64,000 bases of DNA from Ulota crispa. Its lineage: Eukaryota > Streptophyta > Bryopsida > Orthotrichales > Orthotrichaceae. The stretch is from positions 9,230,409-9,294,408 of the forward strand of contig OY987250.1 of NCBI GenBank assembly GCA_963920765.1. Reading direction: 5' to 3'. Position 1 is the first letter of the stretch. Each line of letters opens with the position of its first letter. The position numbers and the translations under genes are program-made. The notes beneath the pieces were generated by a model. It was not told where the DNA came from. It saw nothing but the letters and a program-made list of their open reading frames with translations, and did no database searches. Positions 1 to 11,100 of this stretch are shown piece by piece.

Positions 1-52
1 GCTTATTTTAACAATTTATGATATTTCTACATTACTTAGAGGGAAAATGATA

Positions 53-291
53 TTAACCCTTAAAGGACCGAGATACTATAATACATAGTATGTACGCTGC
101 TCTATAACTAGCATTTGATACTAACAAAAAATTTTGATTTGAGATCTTGACTACCTCACTAGAACAGCATTGACCTATATTCTAACTTCTTAATTGATCT
201 TAAACATAATAAAAGTGGATGCACTCCAAATACAAAAAAATACCCCGTAATATAATGACCGCAAAGGGTTGCTTGGTCCTTTAGAGGTTAA
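53..291. mobile_element. TTAA-flanked MITE (short family, copy 1)
   Basis: A 239-bp element bounded by TTAA on both sides, with inverted ends TTAACCCTTAAAGGACC and TTAACCTCTAAAGGACC. A second copy in the opposite orientation lies at 28757-28998 and is similar along its whole length, roughly 85% by eye. It has no coding capacity. TTAA targets and CCCT-type ends are typical of piggyBac-like elements; Sola3 elements also use TTAA. It ends about 50 bp before the snoRNA promoter. Confidence 0.85.
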
Positions 292-340
292 AAAGGTCTG
301 CGCAATCTCCGCAAAGCCGCTAATCCCTCGTCGTTGGACG

Positions 341-430
341 AAACCCTAAATGAAACGGCAAGGTCTCGACGAAACGTCGACGAGAACCATATAGAAACCC
401 TAAAACCTTAACCCCCGCTATCTATAAGTT
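341..430 (+). promoter_or_regulatory. Telo-box/TATA promoter of the snoRNA cluster
   Basis: Two exact telo-boxes (AAACCCTAA) lie at 341-349 and 395-403, followed by a TATA-like CTATCTATAAG at 418-428. Telo-boxes are known in promoters of plant ribosomal-protein and snoRNA genes. The GC content is higher here than in the surrounding AT-rich DNA. The transcription start is inferred to lie near 450; nothing in the sequence fixes it. Confidence 0.6.
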
Positions 431-449
431 TGAACGCCCCTCTTCTCTT

Positions 450-1127
450 ACGTATCTCTCCGAGTCGCGGCTTACGGCGGCAATCGTTTGTGTGCTTGCT
501 TGTGCTTCTCATGCTTGTCTAGATGTATCGTTTGTTTAGATCCATGTTCAGTGTATCTTGTGTCCAATTTCGGCACCTTTTAATCTGTGAGCCGGCTTCG
601 TTATTGAAGTCAAGCTCCTTCTAGGTTACCGAAAGAAAGACGTGATGCTCTAAAGCCCTACGACTTCGAACTTTAACAGCGCTGGGGTTACGTACATACA
701 CAACAGTTCTCGCCTAATGCGTTCGGTCTTTGCTTCATTTTGTCTTTTTAATTTTATTATTGATTCGCTTGACATACGGCTATGCCGCATCGAGTGAATT
801 TTTCCGGTGTCGAGATCTGTTTGGCATGCGTCAGAAGACACTCGTAGATAATCTTCTGGCAGTATTTCCTGTTATGCTCGGTAAACACACTTAACCCTAA
901 GTGACTGAGCTTAGGTTTTGCCTTTCTGCTACAGTTTCTTTTTCACTCTTTGTCCGTCGAGTGACTTACTTCACGGGCAATCTTTATATTGCCGGTGGCA
1001 TTTAACGCTCGTAGAGAAACGCGAGGTTATAATTCTTGCTTTCCTTTTTGTGGATTCAGGATTCGCTCTTAAGCAACAGTCCCTTGCAGCTTTTTGTAGT
1101 TACTGTTGCTCTCAACCAACTATAATA
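450..1127 (+). ncRNA. Probable leader of the polycistronic snoRNA precursor
   Basis: This stretch between the telo-box promoter and the first recognisable snoRNA has no convincing reading frame and is richer in G+C than the flanks. It is inferred to be transcribed as the 5' part of the snoRNA precursor. A two-hairpin fold ending in an ACA trinucleotide at about 770-890 could be an H/ACA RNA, but the hinge lacks a proper H box, so I do not call it. Confidence 0.35.
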
Positions 1128-1339
1128 AGGTAGCAGCGCCCATAAACAAACATGTAGCAAATTAATTATAGGATCTTATTAGCAAGAGAAAAATGATGAG
1201 TTTGCACGTTTTAAAGAGCTGACTGTGATCGCACCTAATACCAACACTAATGTTTTATGTTCACATGCTGTACATCCTTGTAACTACCTCTCATCACTTC
1301 TACAGATTATGGGTACAGTGATGGTTATGGGTGTTACCT
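1128..1339. mobile_element. TA-flanked MITE, AGGTA family, copy A
   Basis: A 212-bp element with ends AGGTAGCAGCGCCCATAA and its near inverse, each followed by TA as the target duplication (1126-1127 and 1340-1341). Relatives lie at 2101-2358 and 12888-13206, with more diverged ones at 52030-52393 and 53224-53617. A TA target is typical of Tc1/mariner-type elements. It sits inside the presumed snoRNA precursor, just upstream of the first guide RNA. Confidence 0.8.
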
Positions 1340-1409
1340 TATATCGCATGCTATGTTTGCACGTCTTTATTGAAAGAGTCCTCTTTGGCTGGTTTATTAT
1401 GTGATTATA

Positions 1410-1492
1410 TTTGGTCGATGATGTCAAAACAATGACAAGCATATATCTGAGTGGCAAAGTCACTTGAAGATTCATAGGATACTGAGACCTAA
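1410..1492 (+). ncRNA. U27: C/D box snoRNA, U27-like (18S rRNA Am28 guide)
   Basis: C box ATGATGT at 1418-1424, D' CTGA at 1447-1450 and D CTGA at 1482-1485, closed by a short terminal stem (GGTC with GACC). The stretch before D', GACAAGCATAT, is complementary to the conserved 5' region of 18S rRNA (ATATGCTTGTC). The fifth base before D' pairs with the A that is Am28 in yeast (snR74) and Am27 in human (U27). rRNA sequences were recalled, not searched. The guide before D was not assigned. It is the first of four snoRNAs on the same strand. Confidence 0.85.
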
Positions 1493-1523
1493 GCATGGTA
1501 TTAAAGATTTTTTTATATATTCT

Positions 1524-1616
1524 TAATCTGTGATGAAGAAGGTTCCTGCAACAAGATTGCTGTGAGTACATCACTATGATTCTCTAGGACCGAACTGCCT
1601 TCCTTCTGAGATTTTA
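1524..1616 (+). ncRNA. U16: C/D box snoRNA, U16-like (18S rRNA guide)
   Basis: Perfect C box GTGATGA at 1530-1536 and D box CTGA at 1606-1609, with a weak terminal stem. The bases before D, CTGCCTTCCTT, are complementary to AAGGAAGGCAG of 18S rRNA. The D+5 rule points to the A methylated in human at A484 (guide U16) and in yeast at A436 (snR87). It lies 31 bp after the U27-like RNA. The internal D' is degenerate. Confidence 0.85.
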
Positions 1617-1638
1617 ATTGATTTGCTTCGTTTATTCG

Positions 1639-1720
1639 AGATCGGTGATGATTAAAAAATTTATGGTTTAGGTCTGAATACATTGATGACCACCTTTATG
1701 ACTAGGACGATCTGAGATCT
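1639..1720 (+). ncRNA. C/D box snoRNA with two adjacent 18S rRNA guides
   Basis: Textbook layout: stem AGATC/GATCT at 1639-1643 and 1716-1720, C box GTGATGA 1645-1651, D' CTGA 1674-1677, C' TGATGA 1684-1689, D CTGA 1712-1715. The D guide GACTAGGACG is complementary to CGTCCTAGTC of 18S rRNA, predicting methylation of the U in that motif. The D' region TTTATGGTT is complementary to AACCATAAA, which starts only two bases further along the same rRNA. The D' match has a mismatch at the +5 position. I cannot attach a family name with confidence. Confidence 0.85.
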
Positions 1721-1752
1721 TGAAATGTTTGTTTGTTTTTTTAAGTCTGTTC

Positions 1753-1866
1753 GTGTGTGGAAGCAGGCGGGTGATGCTTAGCATAGTTCAAATGAGCCGG
1801 ACTGCGGCTTTGATTAATTACAGAAATTAGTCTTTCGCTCCTATCTGACGCCTGCTTCCATACACA
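1753..1866 (+). ncRNA. U80: C/D box snoRNA, U80-like (25S rRNA guide)
   Basis: C box GTGATGC 1771-1777, D' ATGA 1792-1795, C' TGATTAA about 1811 and D CTGA 1845-1848. The bases before D, ATTAGTCTTTCGCTCCTAT, pair over 19 positions (one G-U) with 25S rRNA ATAGGGGCGAAAGACTAAT, placing the +5 base on the G modified by yeast snR60 (Gm908) and human U80 (Gm1612). GCATAGTTCA before D' matches the second U80 target (yeast Am817). An unusually long 17-bp terminal stem (1754-1770 with 1849-1865) closes the molecule. Confidence 0.92.
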
Positions 1867-2100
1867 TTATTTTCGTATAGGGTGTTCAGTCTGGGAATGC
1901 TTGTTTTGGCAATTCTCTTGTATGTTTAGTCTAACAATTTTTGCGCATCTTTTACGATGTTGGCTACTATGGAACCAATAAGAAAGTATGTTACACTCGG
2001 CAAAGCGATAGCCTTGGAATCGCATGGGTGGTACATGTCACAGAAATCTCGAACTTTAAAGTGAGTACCTTTTCAACAGGTAACAATGGTAATCCATGTA

Positions 2101-2358
2101 AGGTACGAACACCCATAAGCGTTAGTTTAAGGGTTTTGAACATGATGACTATTAATAAGCATCTAGCAAATTATAATAAGATCGTGTTACGATGTGAGAA
2201 AGAGCTGTGAATTTTTGAAGAGCAACCATAATCGACACGAAGGTTTCATGTTCACATGTTGTCCAAACTTAAAATTACATCTATTTATTTCCATAAATTT
2301 TTCAAGATTTTAGAGATCATGGTTATGGGGACACCAAAGCTTATGGGTGTTCCTACCT
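2101..2358. mobile_element. TA-flanked MITE, AGGTA family, copy B
   Basis: A 258-bp element with ends AGGTACGAACACCCATAAGC and GCTTATGGGTGTTCCTACCT, flanked by TA (2099-2100 and 2359-2360). Its interior is clearly alignable with copies A (1128-1339) and C (12888-13206). There is no coding capacity. Confidence 0.88.
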
Positions 2359-2518
2359 TAAGTGAAGTTGTGCAATAGGTGACATGTTTCTAAAGAAATA
2401 TGTGATATATCTCCACATGTCTGAATTGCTAATTTAAAATAAGTATAATGAACTCAAAATCAAGGGCAATCCAAACAAGAAAATGCAAATTGAATAACTT
2501 TTAACTTTTAACTCTATA

Positions 2519-2821
2519 GGGGCATCTCCATTGTTCTAGGCTCATTCAAAGTTTTCCATCTGCCTTGGCGAGGCCCGAAGGCTCTCAATCTCCACCCATG
2601 ATTTTTGAAAAGGTGGCCTTACACTCCAGCACACCCCATAAATAAGCAATTTACCACTTCTCTAGGGAAGTAGAAGATAAAGCTCACTAAACTTAAGGTG
2701 AATAATGCATGAATAGTGGCTTGAAGAGTGGCTTGCTAGGCTTGCTAAATAAGAGAGTTTGAGAGGGGCTTGGACACTTTTCATCTACTTTGAGCGAGCT
2801 CGAGCCATTGGTGGAGATGCA
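2519..2821. mobile_element. Probable MITE with GGGGCATCTCCA ends
   Basis: The segment begins GGGGCATCTCCATTG and ends with the inverse CATTGGTGGAGATGC, giving a short terminal inverted repeat around about 300 bp of non-coding DNA. GCATCTCCA-type ends occur in Tourist/Harbinger-like MITEs. The target duplication is not clear, so the family is a suggestion. Confidence 0.5.
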
Positions 2822-3589
2822 CTAAGTTCCACACATTTCCACAAATTCTCTAGAAATTGGGGCAAGAAACTCAAATGTGCATTTGAATCAAATGTGGACC
2901 CACTTGGAAGAACACCTCTTTTATAGTAAAATTAGTTTATGTACCCATTGTACCAACAAAGGCAACAAAAATATCCTTGCAACAAACAAATTGTGCAATT
3001 TGTCAATTTATAAATTCAAATTGTTCTACTCACAAATGCTAACAATCCAATTCCAAATAAAGCCTCACCATAAACCACATTACACATGTATCCCTCTCTT
3101 CCATGTTGGTCCTCTACTAGAAAAACGTGCACATTGTTGGGCAACACTAACTCCTATATATGCATGGAAGATCCTAAACCTTGCAGAAGCAAAATCTAAT
3201 ATATATAAAAGAGAATACAACTTTTTGAGCCACTCATTTTGATTGGGTGAGAGAGTGTTGTGGTAGTATAACCTCTAGTGACCTATTGTTAACTTTTGGT
3301 GAAATGGCTCAATCTGCTTGGTTGAGAGAAAGTGTTGTGGTGTGACTTCTAATGACCCATTATACTTTATTGTTAACTACCACATTAATCATGGAGCTAC
3401 TCACTTTAGGTGCAATTTGTTAAATAGAAAATGTAAAAGGTACAACAATAGAAAACGTAAGAGGTGCAACTTGTTAAATAAAAAAAATGTAAAAGGCGCA
3501 ACTTACATGCATGGAATACAACTCATAGTTGCACTCAAACTCTTTACTTTTCATCCAAAATGGGGTCTTGGGATTCTTTTATAGATATA
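2822..3589. other. Gene-free AT-rich stretch
   Basis: No convincing gene. A short imperfect tandem array built on 'gaaaatgtaaaaggtgcaac' lies at about 3400-3510. The rest is unremarkable AT-rich DNA. Confidence 0.5.
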
Positions 3590-4358
3590 GATATCACAGT
3601 TTTGACCAAATCTATTATTTGAGGTGAAATATTACAATGATTGATTGAGTTCTAGGTGGAAAATCTCTAGTTTTCATGTTTGTGTGGTTTTGGATTCAAT
3701 TGCTTTGTACAAGCTTTATTTGAGAAGAGTCTTATATCTCTAAAAAGTAGGGTTTCCCACCTTTCCAAGAGGAATAATTTCACATAAAATGGATAAAAAT
3801 AGAAATCATAAGGTGTAGCTAAGTGGACAAAAAGGGTCAAAATTTCCACTTTCTTTGCTACCCTAAAACAGTTTTACAAGAAATTTGATAAATGCTATGG
3901 AAATTCCAATCAATGGAAACAATCAAGAATTGGCCTTAAATGTAGGATGACAAATATTTTAAATGAAATGTTAGCACCGGTCCAATAGATCTTTGAATAT
4001 TACAATTGTGTTGATACTGTATAGAAAAAGAATACAAGCGTATTTCTTACACAATTTGAATTTTTTAGAATTGCACAATTGAAATTTGGCATTCTTTTTG
4101 AATATTTGATGTATTGTGTTGTTGCTATGATCCATCTTTGACCAAAAATGGATACGTATTTTGAGGCTATGTTGTATAAACACCATAGTTTATCAACTCA
4201 CAAACTTGATTCTATTGTTGTTTTTTTGGTTGGATGCAAAATTCTTGTGATCACAAGCATTCTTCAAGAACAATTTCCAAACTCTTGTGCAATTTTACTC
4301 TATAGCCCAAAAACTACTCTCCTGAATCAAAATATGGTTTGGTGGTCTCAAGGGTTAA
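3590..4358. mobile_element. TTAA element, long family, left-truncated copy
   Basis: This segment matches the body and right end of the elements at 6398-7309 and 26217-27116, including the tract around AATATGGTTTGGTGGTCT and the terminal AAGGGTTAA (TTAA at 4355-4358). The left terminal repeat is missing; homology starts near 3590. It is non-coding; the small open frames inside it are repeat sequence. Confidence 0.75.
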
Positions 4359-6397
4359 AGGTTGAAGGAGTTTCCACAAAAAAACTGTCTAACATTGCAT
4401 TTTTTTGCATTACATTTTCTTGGTGCATTGATGTAAAAATGAAAATTGAAACTTATTTATGAAATTTTTGCAATAGAAAAGGTAGAGCAATATTTATGTA
4501 ATGTGTAAAACAACTTTCAACCCATTTGACTAAACACATTGAAAGATTAAAACACTTAGTTAAAATTAAAGGTTTTTGTATACTTTGGGCCTCTTTAGAG
4601 AAATATTTTTGGTTGGCATGAATTAAAGTTTTTTTCCATTGACATCTATATCTTGTTGAGTACACTCATGAAAAATTTCAATGGCAAACTATGAACGTAA
4701 CTTATTCTAAATTGCTTTGTAATACAAGGTGGCCTAAAAACTTGGCAATATATTAGCAAGTTCAAGATAACTTTTGGTGTATGGAGTAATTTTTTTTCAA
4801 ATAAAGTGATCAAAATATCGATCTAATCACATTCCACAAATCCTAATTTTTCAAAGTTAAACTAATAATTAATGTGTATATCAATGCATATACCTCAAAA
4901 CATTTATCCTTCTCAAGTGTCCATGATTTCTACTAAGTGAATGCATGTCACCACTCAAAAATGACTCACTTCTAGTAGTACAGTGACCTCCAACAAGTCC
5001 TCAAGTTCTTCAAAACTTGAAGAAGATGAGGATTGATTTCAAAAAATGTGAGGACCTATTGGAGACCACTATACATTTATCTCTAGTAAACCACAAAATT
5101 GTATTCTATGAGTTTGTCCCTTGAGCCTTTGAATGGAAAATATAACTTCATAGTAGTAAAAAGAAATTGAAAATTTTTTAGGATTTGAAAACTTATTGCT
5201 TCTATGTGTGAATTTCATCATGGAGTGACCTTTGTTTATGAGCTTGTAGTGAACCTTAAAAAGGGAAATTAGTTGTGAGTCATAAATTAAAAGAGTGCAG
5301 GTGTGTTTAGTACATGCTTATGAGAATGTAAAGCTTGACTTTGAGCACAAGAATTTATTTGTCTCTATTTATGACTTGCAACTTGCATTTCTATAATTTC
5401 TTGAAGGACTGTTTCAATTTATTGAGAAGAATCACAATTTGCTCCAAATTTGCAAAAAACCACTTGAGAAAAATTTCAAACTAATAATAAATTTTTGGAG
5501 CCCAGAGCTTCAAACAAGGAACCCAAAGCACCAAATCCCATATTTCTTGGTAAAAAATTTATTTGAAATTTTATTATTTTAAAACCAATTTAGAAAGAGA
5601 GATATGTTTTTTTTTTATAAAGTGGTTACTGAATCAATTAAAAGCCAAAACTAATCTTGAGATGTAAAATTTTAGGGATAATGGAAAATGGTTAAGTCTA
5701 CATAGGTGCTAATGAGCCCCTAAGCTGGGGAGCCCTAGGATACTCCGCAACTAAGGTGCTTAGTAAACTAGAACCCTTGCATATCCTCTCCATACTTCTT
5801 AGCATGTTAGTAGAAAGCTCAATTTTTTTTGTTTGTTTTGGTTGCGTTGATTAGGATATTCTTTTGTTGATGTTCAACAGAAATTAATAGAAATCAACAC
5901 ATTTTTGTTGAACATCAATAGAAAAGTATCCCAATCAACGCAACCAAAATAACAGAAAAACCGAATTTTCTATTAGCCAACGTCTTGGTCCAAGTCAAAT
6001 TATGCTACCCAACTTGCCCAAGAACTTTTGAACAAATATCTAAAAATTTAACCATTGGATTTGAGAACTTTTTCCTTTAACGAGACAAAGATGATAAAGC
6101 CTACCACTTGTGTCAAAATTTTGAGAACATCCATTCAAAATTGAGTTTGTACCACCATACTAGAATTCTCAAGTGTTGGTTGAACATACACTTGACCGTT
6201 TGGGGTTAAGTACCAATGCAGCCTCCCTTTTGATACAAAAGCTGACACTATTTCAAATTTTCAACTGTAAGTCTATTAGGAAATCAAATTTCAAATCCAA
6301 AAATGTAAGGTAGTATGCTCAAATTGCAAACCATGTCTAGTGAAGAATCCCATAGGTTGTCAAAAATGGTAATGTAGTGGTCCTTAAATGGACCTCT
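4359..6397. other. Gene-free stretch with a foldback repeat
   Basis: AT-rich DNA without a recognisable gene. At 5824-5957 two arms of about 50 bases, sharing GGTTGCGTTGATT and its inverse around a short spacer, form a foldback that is probably a small MITE of unknown family. Confidence 0.5.
5824..5957. repeat. Foldback repeat with GGTTGCGTTGATT arms
   Basis: The left arm TTTGGTTGCGTTGATTAGGA and its inverse TCCCAATCAACGCAACCAAA bracket a second pair, TTGATGTTCAACAG and TGTTGAACATCAA. The structure is nearly a continuous hairpin. No target duplication was identified. Confidence 0.7.
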
Positions 6398-7309
6398 TTA
6401 ACCCTTTAAGGACCACACGCATTTTCACAAAACCCACTAAAAACAAGGGTTGTAAGCTTAGATGTGCAATTAACTCAAATATAGACTCATTTTCAATAAT
6501 TCAACCGTACAAATGGGAAGTACAACTTGTTCACTTTAAAGCACCAAAATTTTAGCTAGATCTATCATTGGAGGTGAAACATTATAATGATTGAGTGAGC
6601 CGTATGCGGAAAATCTCTAGTGTTTCATGCTTGTGTGGTTTTGAATGTTAACACTTCATGCAGGCTTTGATTGAAAAGAGCCTTACATTTCTAGAAAGCA
6701 GGGTTTCCCACCTTTCCAACAAGACTAGTTTCACACAAAATAGACAAAAATAGCAATCACAAGGTGTAGCTAAGTGAACAAAAAGGGTCAAAAAACCCAC
6801 TTTCTTTGCTACCCTAAAACGGTTCTACAAGAAATTTGATAATTATTCTAGAAAATCCAATTGGTGAAAACAATCAAGAATTGGCCTTAAATGTAGGATG
6901 ACATATTTTAAAGCCAAAACAACAACGCTATTTTAGTAGATCTTCAAATACTACAATTATACTACTACCATATAGGAAAACAATAGAAGTGTATTTCTTA
7001 AGCAATTTGATTTTTTTTAGAATTGTGCAATTGAAATTTGACATTCTTCTTGGATGTTTGATGTATTGTGTTGTTGCTTTGATTCATCTTTGAGAAAAAA
7101 TGGATACATATTTTGAAGCCATGCCGTATAAACATCATTATTTGTCAGCTCACATACCTGATTGCATTTTATTTTTATATGGATGCAAAATTCCTATAAT
7201 CACATGCGTACTTCAAGACCAAATTCCAAATTATTGAGTAATTTCAACCTACATGCCAAAAACCACTCCCAATGACCAAAATATGGTCACGTGGTCCTTG
7301 AAGGGTTAA
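6398..7309. mobile_element. TTAA element, long family, complete copy
   Basis: A 912-bp element with TTAA at both ends (6398-6401, 7306-7309) and inverted ends TTAACCCTTTAAGGACCAC and TTAACCCTTCAAGGACCAC. Homologues are at 3590-4358, 26217-27116, 35213-37053 (opposite orientation) and around 57591-58757. No transposase frame is present. Note that the terminal repeat itself contains an internal TTAA (CCCTTTAAGG), which matters for the nested insertions seen elsewhere in the window. Confidence 0.88.
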
Positions 7310-8189
7310 GTCATAGTAGAAAATGTGTATCTCTTACAAGAGCCAACTATACTCCTTAATTTCACCTCATCTCTTCATAAGTTGCAAGGGAATGATTTAT
7401 AGGAGACCTAGTGTCACAAATAGATGTCTACTACAAAAAAATTGAAATTTTATGAACAATTCAATAATGCTTCAAAAAATATGAGAAAATTTGTGTTACA
7501 TTTGGCATCTATTTCTCTTTCTCTTTAACTGAAAGTTAGACAAAAATATTCTCGTCTTGAAAAGCCCATGAAAAATCAGACCAGCTCTTAAAGTGATCGT
7601 TTTAGAGCATACTACCTTACATTCTAAAATTCAGAAACTCATTGCATCTAAAAGTAAAATAGAAAACCTTCAGCCTCTTCACTTATCAAGCCTCTGCCAC
7701 TGCAGCTTCGAAACCATACATTGCATTCTGTCATCACCCATTTGTAGCCAACTTAAATGCAAGTATTGTAAACTAAAAAAAATAACTTATATTTTCACTG
7801 AGAAGAGCTTACAATACTAGCGTCACACTATACGGAAGCTCAACGTTACAGAGGGTAATCCCAGAAATAATGGGTTTTAACTGACGACTGTGATTACTCC
7901 CGTGTGAAGACCCCACCTACATTCTCCTACAAAACTTTGAGAATAGTACACCTGACAGTCTCACGCAGCAACTGATCCATCCTCCTCAAATCTTGAAGCT
8001 GCATATTTATCCCAACACAAAACATTGGGATTCGGATGTGTCGTCTACATCACAATGTTTTCTAGTAGACAACCTCTAATACAAATGCTATGAAGGACTC
8101 TAAACTGACAGTTTGTGGCAATGAAGTTAGCAACAAACCCTGCAATTCTGAGGTTTAGTATTATCACCCACAAAGCTATGTAAGCTGAC
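7310..8189. other. 3' flank of the pseudouridine synthase gene
   Basis: No gene recognised. The part next to 8190 is probably the 3' untranslated region of the minus-strand pseudouridine synthase gene; no clear polyadenylation signal was fixed. The rest is AT-rich spacer. Confidence 0.4.
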
Positions 8190-11100
8190 CTAATTTTGTG
8201 CTGCCGCCCGATGAGTCTCAAAGTAGGGGTAATGGCGATCGTTAAGACTATGCAGCCACAAAGCCATGGTGCCATCCTTGGCCTCGGTTGTTGCAATATG
8301 GGGGTAGATCACTTCATGCTTGAAGGTCTGGATTTTGTCCTCGTACCCTATCTGTGTGACCTCCTCGTGTGAGCGGCCAAACCTCTTGTTGTAGGCTGCA
8401 TAGTAGCATTCGTCCAGGAACAATCCAAGCTCTGGAGCCATAGGTGTGTTGACGTCATTCTCCCTGCCAAAAAGCATATGAGCGAAAGGTCTGAAGCAGC
8501 ACTTTTAAAGAATGCGGAGAAAAGGAAGAGGATACTAAATACCATTAGAAACCTGATCTTGTCTCCTAAATCGACTACCAAAAGTGATCCAGCTATTCAT
8601 GCACTTGGTTGTATTTCAATTAGCAAGTCGGGTGTAAGGGCCACTTCACACTATGGCCGACCAAGTCGAGAGGCCGTCAGATTGAGTGGTGAGTGGTCAA
8701 ACTTTGTTGAGATGCCAAGAAAATCTGCTGAAAATATGCAGTAAAAGCTAAAACTGACGGCCTCTCAACCATAGTTTGGATCTCCATTTTTGCTGGACCC
8801 AAACTTCCCTTTGAGAGGACATCATTTTGGACGATAGAGTGCTACCATGTAGGCAGTTTGGTGGATGACAGACTTTGGACTTTGGCCTCTAATGTGAAGG
8901 GTCAAGAGGCAAACTCTTGATTTCTTGCAATCTGATTGGTGGAAATCGAAGTCCTCTCGACCTTTGGCCATACTGTGAAGTGGCCCTAAGAATGACTTGA
9001 CTACATGTCTACTGCCACTGATCTTTATGTAGAAAAGGAGTTGTGCACCTCCCACTATGAAATAGTAGAAGAAACTCAAACAACATTTAGTTCTTGTACT
9101 ACCCAAAGATCTCTGCAAAGCTCTATACTGATCTTCCAAAAACCACACTTTTGTAACGAAATTCCTGTTAATAGAAATGCTACAGGCATTCCCTGAGAAA
9201 GGCAAGCATATTCTGGAATAAAACGTACCTTTTCAGAGCAAAGTCGATGATAGTTACAGGTACGCAGCCGCGCATTATGGCTATGGCGGTTCCAATCATC
9301 TTCCGGATCTGATGCAGCATGAAGCTCTGGCCTACAACTGTGCAAGGCACAAACTGCGTACCTTGGACCTCAACCACCTTCCCAGCCTCGAAGGACAGAA
9401 TGTATCTCTTTGCGCTTGGGTCTTCCGGTTTGATTCGTGCGGTGAAGTTGTGGAAATTGTGTGTACCCTTGTATCCGCTCAAAACATCGTTTAGCCGCTG
9501 CAGCTTCGCTTCACCGAACACAAAGGGCTCCCGCTCTTCTTCGTCAGGAGTTTCTTCCACTTCAGGTTCCACAACTTGCTCCACGACCGTGGTGACAACC
9601 TCCGCTTCAGAAGCCTTTGGCTTAGATGCTTCTGTATACTTCAACAAAAACATTACACTTAGAGCACCAAAAATTACCAACTCTTTTCTATAACTGACAA
9701 GTAGCTGATCACAAGTCTCTAAATCCAAATAGAAATGTCAAGCTGCCATATATTATTCTCTCTCATTGAAATACTCAACTAATCCTATCCACAATCAACG
9801 ATTCTTATAAACCATGTGCCATAATTATCTTAAGCCCCAACCTGATAGTCTCGTTTTTATCAGCAGGTACCAAACCGCTGCTTAGTCTCTCCACTTGGGA
9901 TAGAGACAACAAAGGAGCAAAAAAAATGCTTGGGCAACAAAGTGTGAAGCATAGACTGCAAGCTTAGCTCATCATTAGCGGAAAGCATTTGCTACGCTAC
10001 GCATTCACCATTAGAATTTTATTAGGATTTTTCATATGTTATACGGTGCAAGACACTAATAACCAACAACTCCCAATTCAAGTGGTTAGCCTAAGGCTTT
10101 GTCAAAAAAATCCACCAAGATGAAGCTTAGGGTTAGTCTCGCTTGGTGGTGGAATTACTTTTGAGCTGATGGGTATATGTGTTGTGCTTTAGTATTTCTT
10201 GTTTGGCCAATAGTTGTTGGTTATAAGTGTCATGCACTATATAGACTGCAAAGTAAAAATTTCAGGAAGTCTTCAAGTTGTATCTATGTGATAATATCAT
10301 AGAGACTGGAGATGTAATATGACAGAGGTCGAGATGTGATATTACAAGGTCGTTGTGATTTTAGTAGTGTGATGATAGTCATACCACTAGTGACGTCCTT
10401 GGAGCCAGCCTTACTTCCTGCTCCGTTTTGCTCGAGTGCTTTCCGCTTCTCGATTCGCTGGAGCCTCACGCTTTCTTTTCTCTCAGTCCACATGAGCATG
10501 GTCTTGCTGTCGTGATGAACATGGGGATCGAAAGCAAAAACGGGGACCAAATACTCGTACCGACGTTTATCACACATCTGCTTGGCGTTGAAGCTGGACG
10601 TCACTCTCGTGAAGCCAAAGACGCGAATATCCTTCGGGAGATGCTGGTTGACTCGCTCCACAAAGCCCGGGGGGTCTATCACCAATCGAGCTGAGACGAT
10701 CTGTCCTATGGCGCTCACTCCCTTGTCAGTGCGAGCCGCTCTCATCCAATCCACCTTTCTCATGTCGCCAAAATTGCACTGCGCTATAGCACTCGCTCGG
10801 AACAACGCTTGCTCGAGCTCGCCTTCAATGGTGATTGCTTCTGGATTCCTCTGCATTCCTTGGTACCCTGCCCCGCAATATGCAAGCAGCATTGCCACTT
10901 TTCTCTTTTTCCCTTCTTTTCCTCCTCCAGGCGTGTTCTTCACCTTCTTTATCTCGTCCACCACTGCATCCTTGACATTCTTTATCTCGTCCACCACTGC
11001 ATCCTTGACATTCTTTATCTCGTCCGCCACTGCATCCTTGACATTCTTTATCTCGTCCGCCACTGCATCCTTGACATTCTTTATCTCGTCCGCCACTGCA

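Noticed and set aside
770-890. Possible H/ACA snoRNA in the snoRNA cluster leader
   Set aside because: Two hairpins and an ACA can be drawn, but the hinge has no ANANNA box and no target could be assigned.
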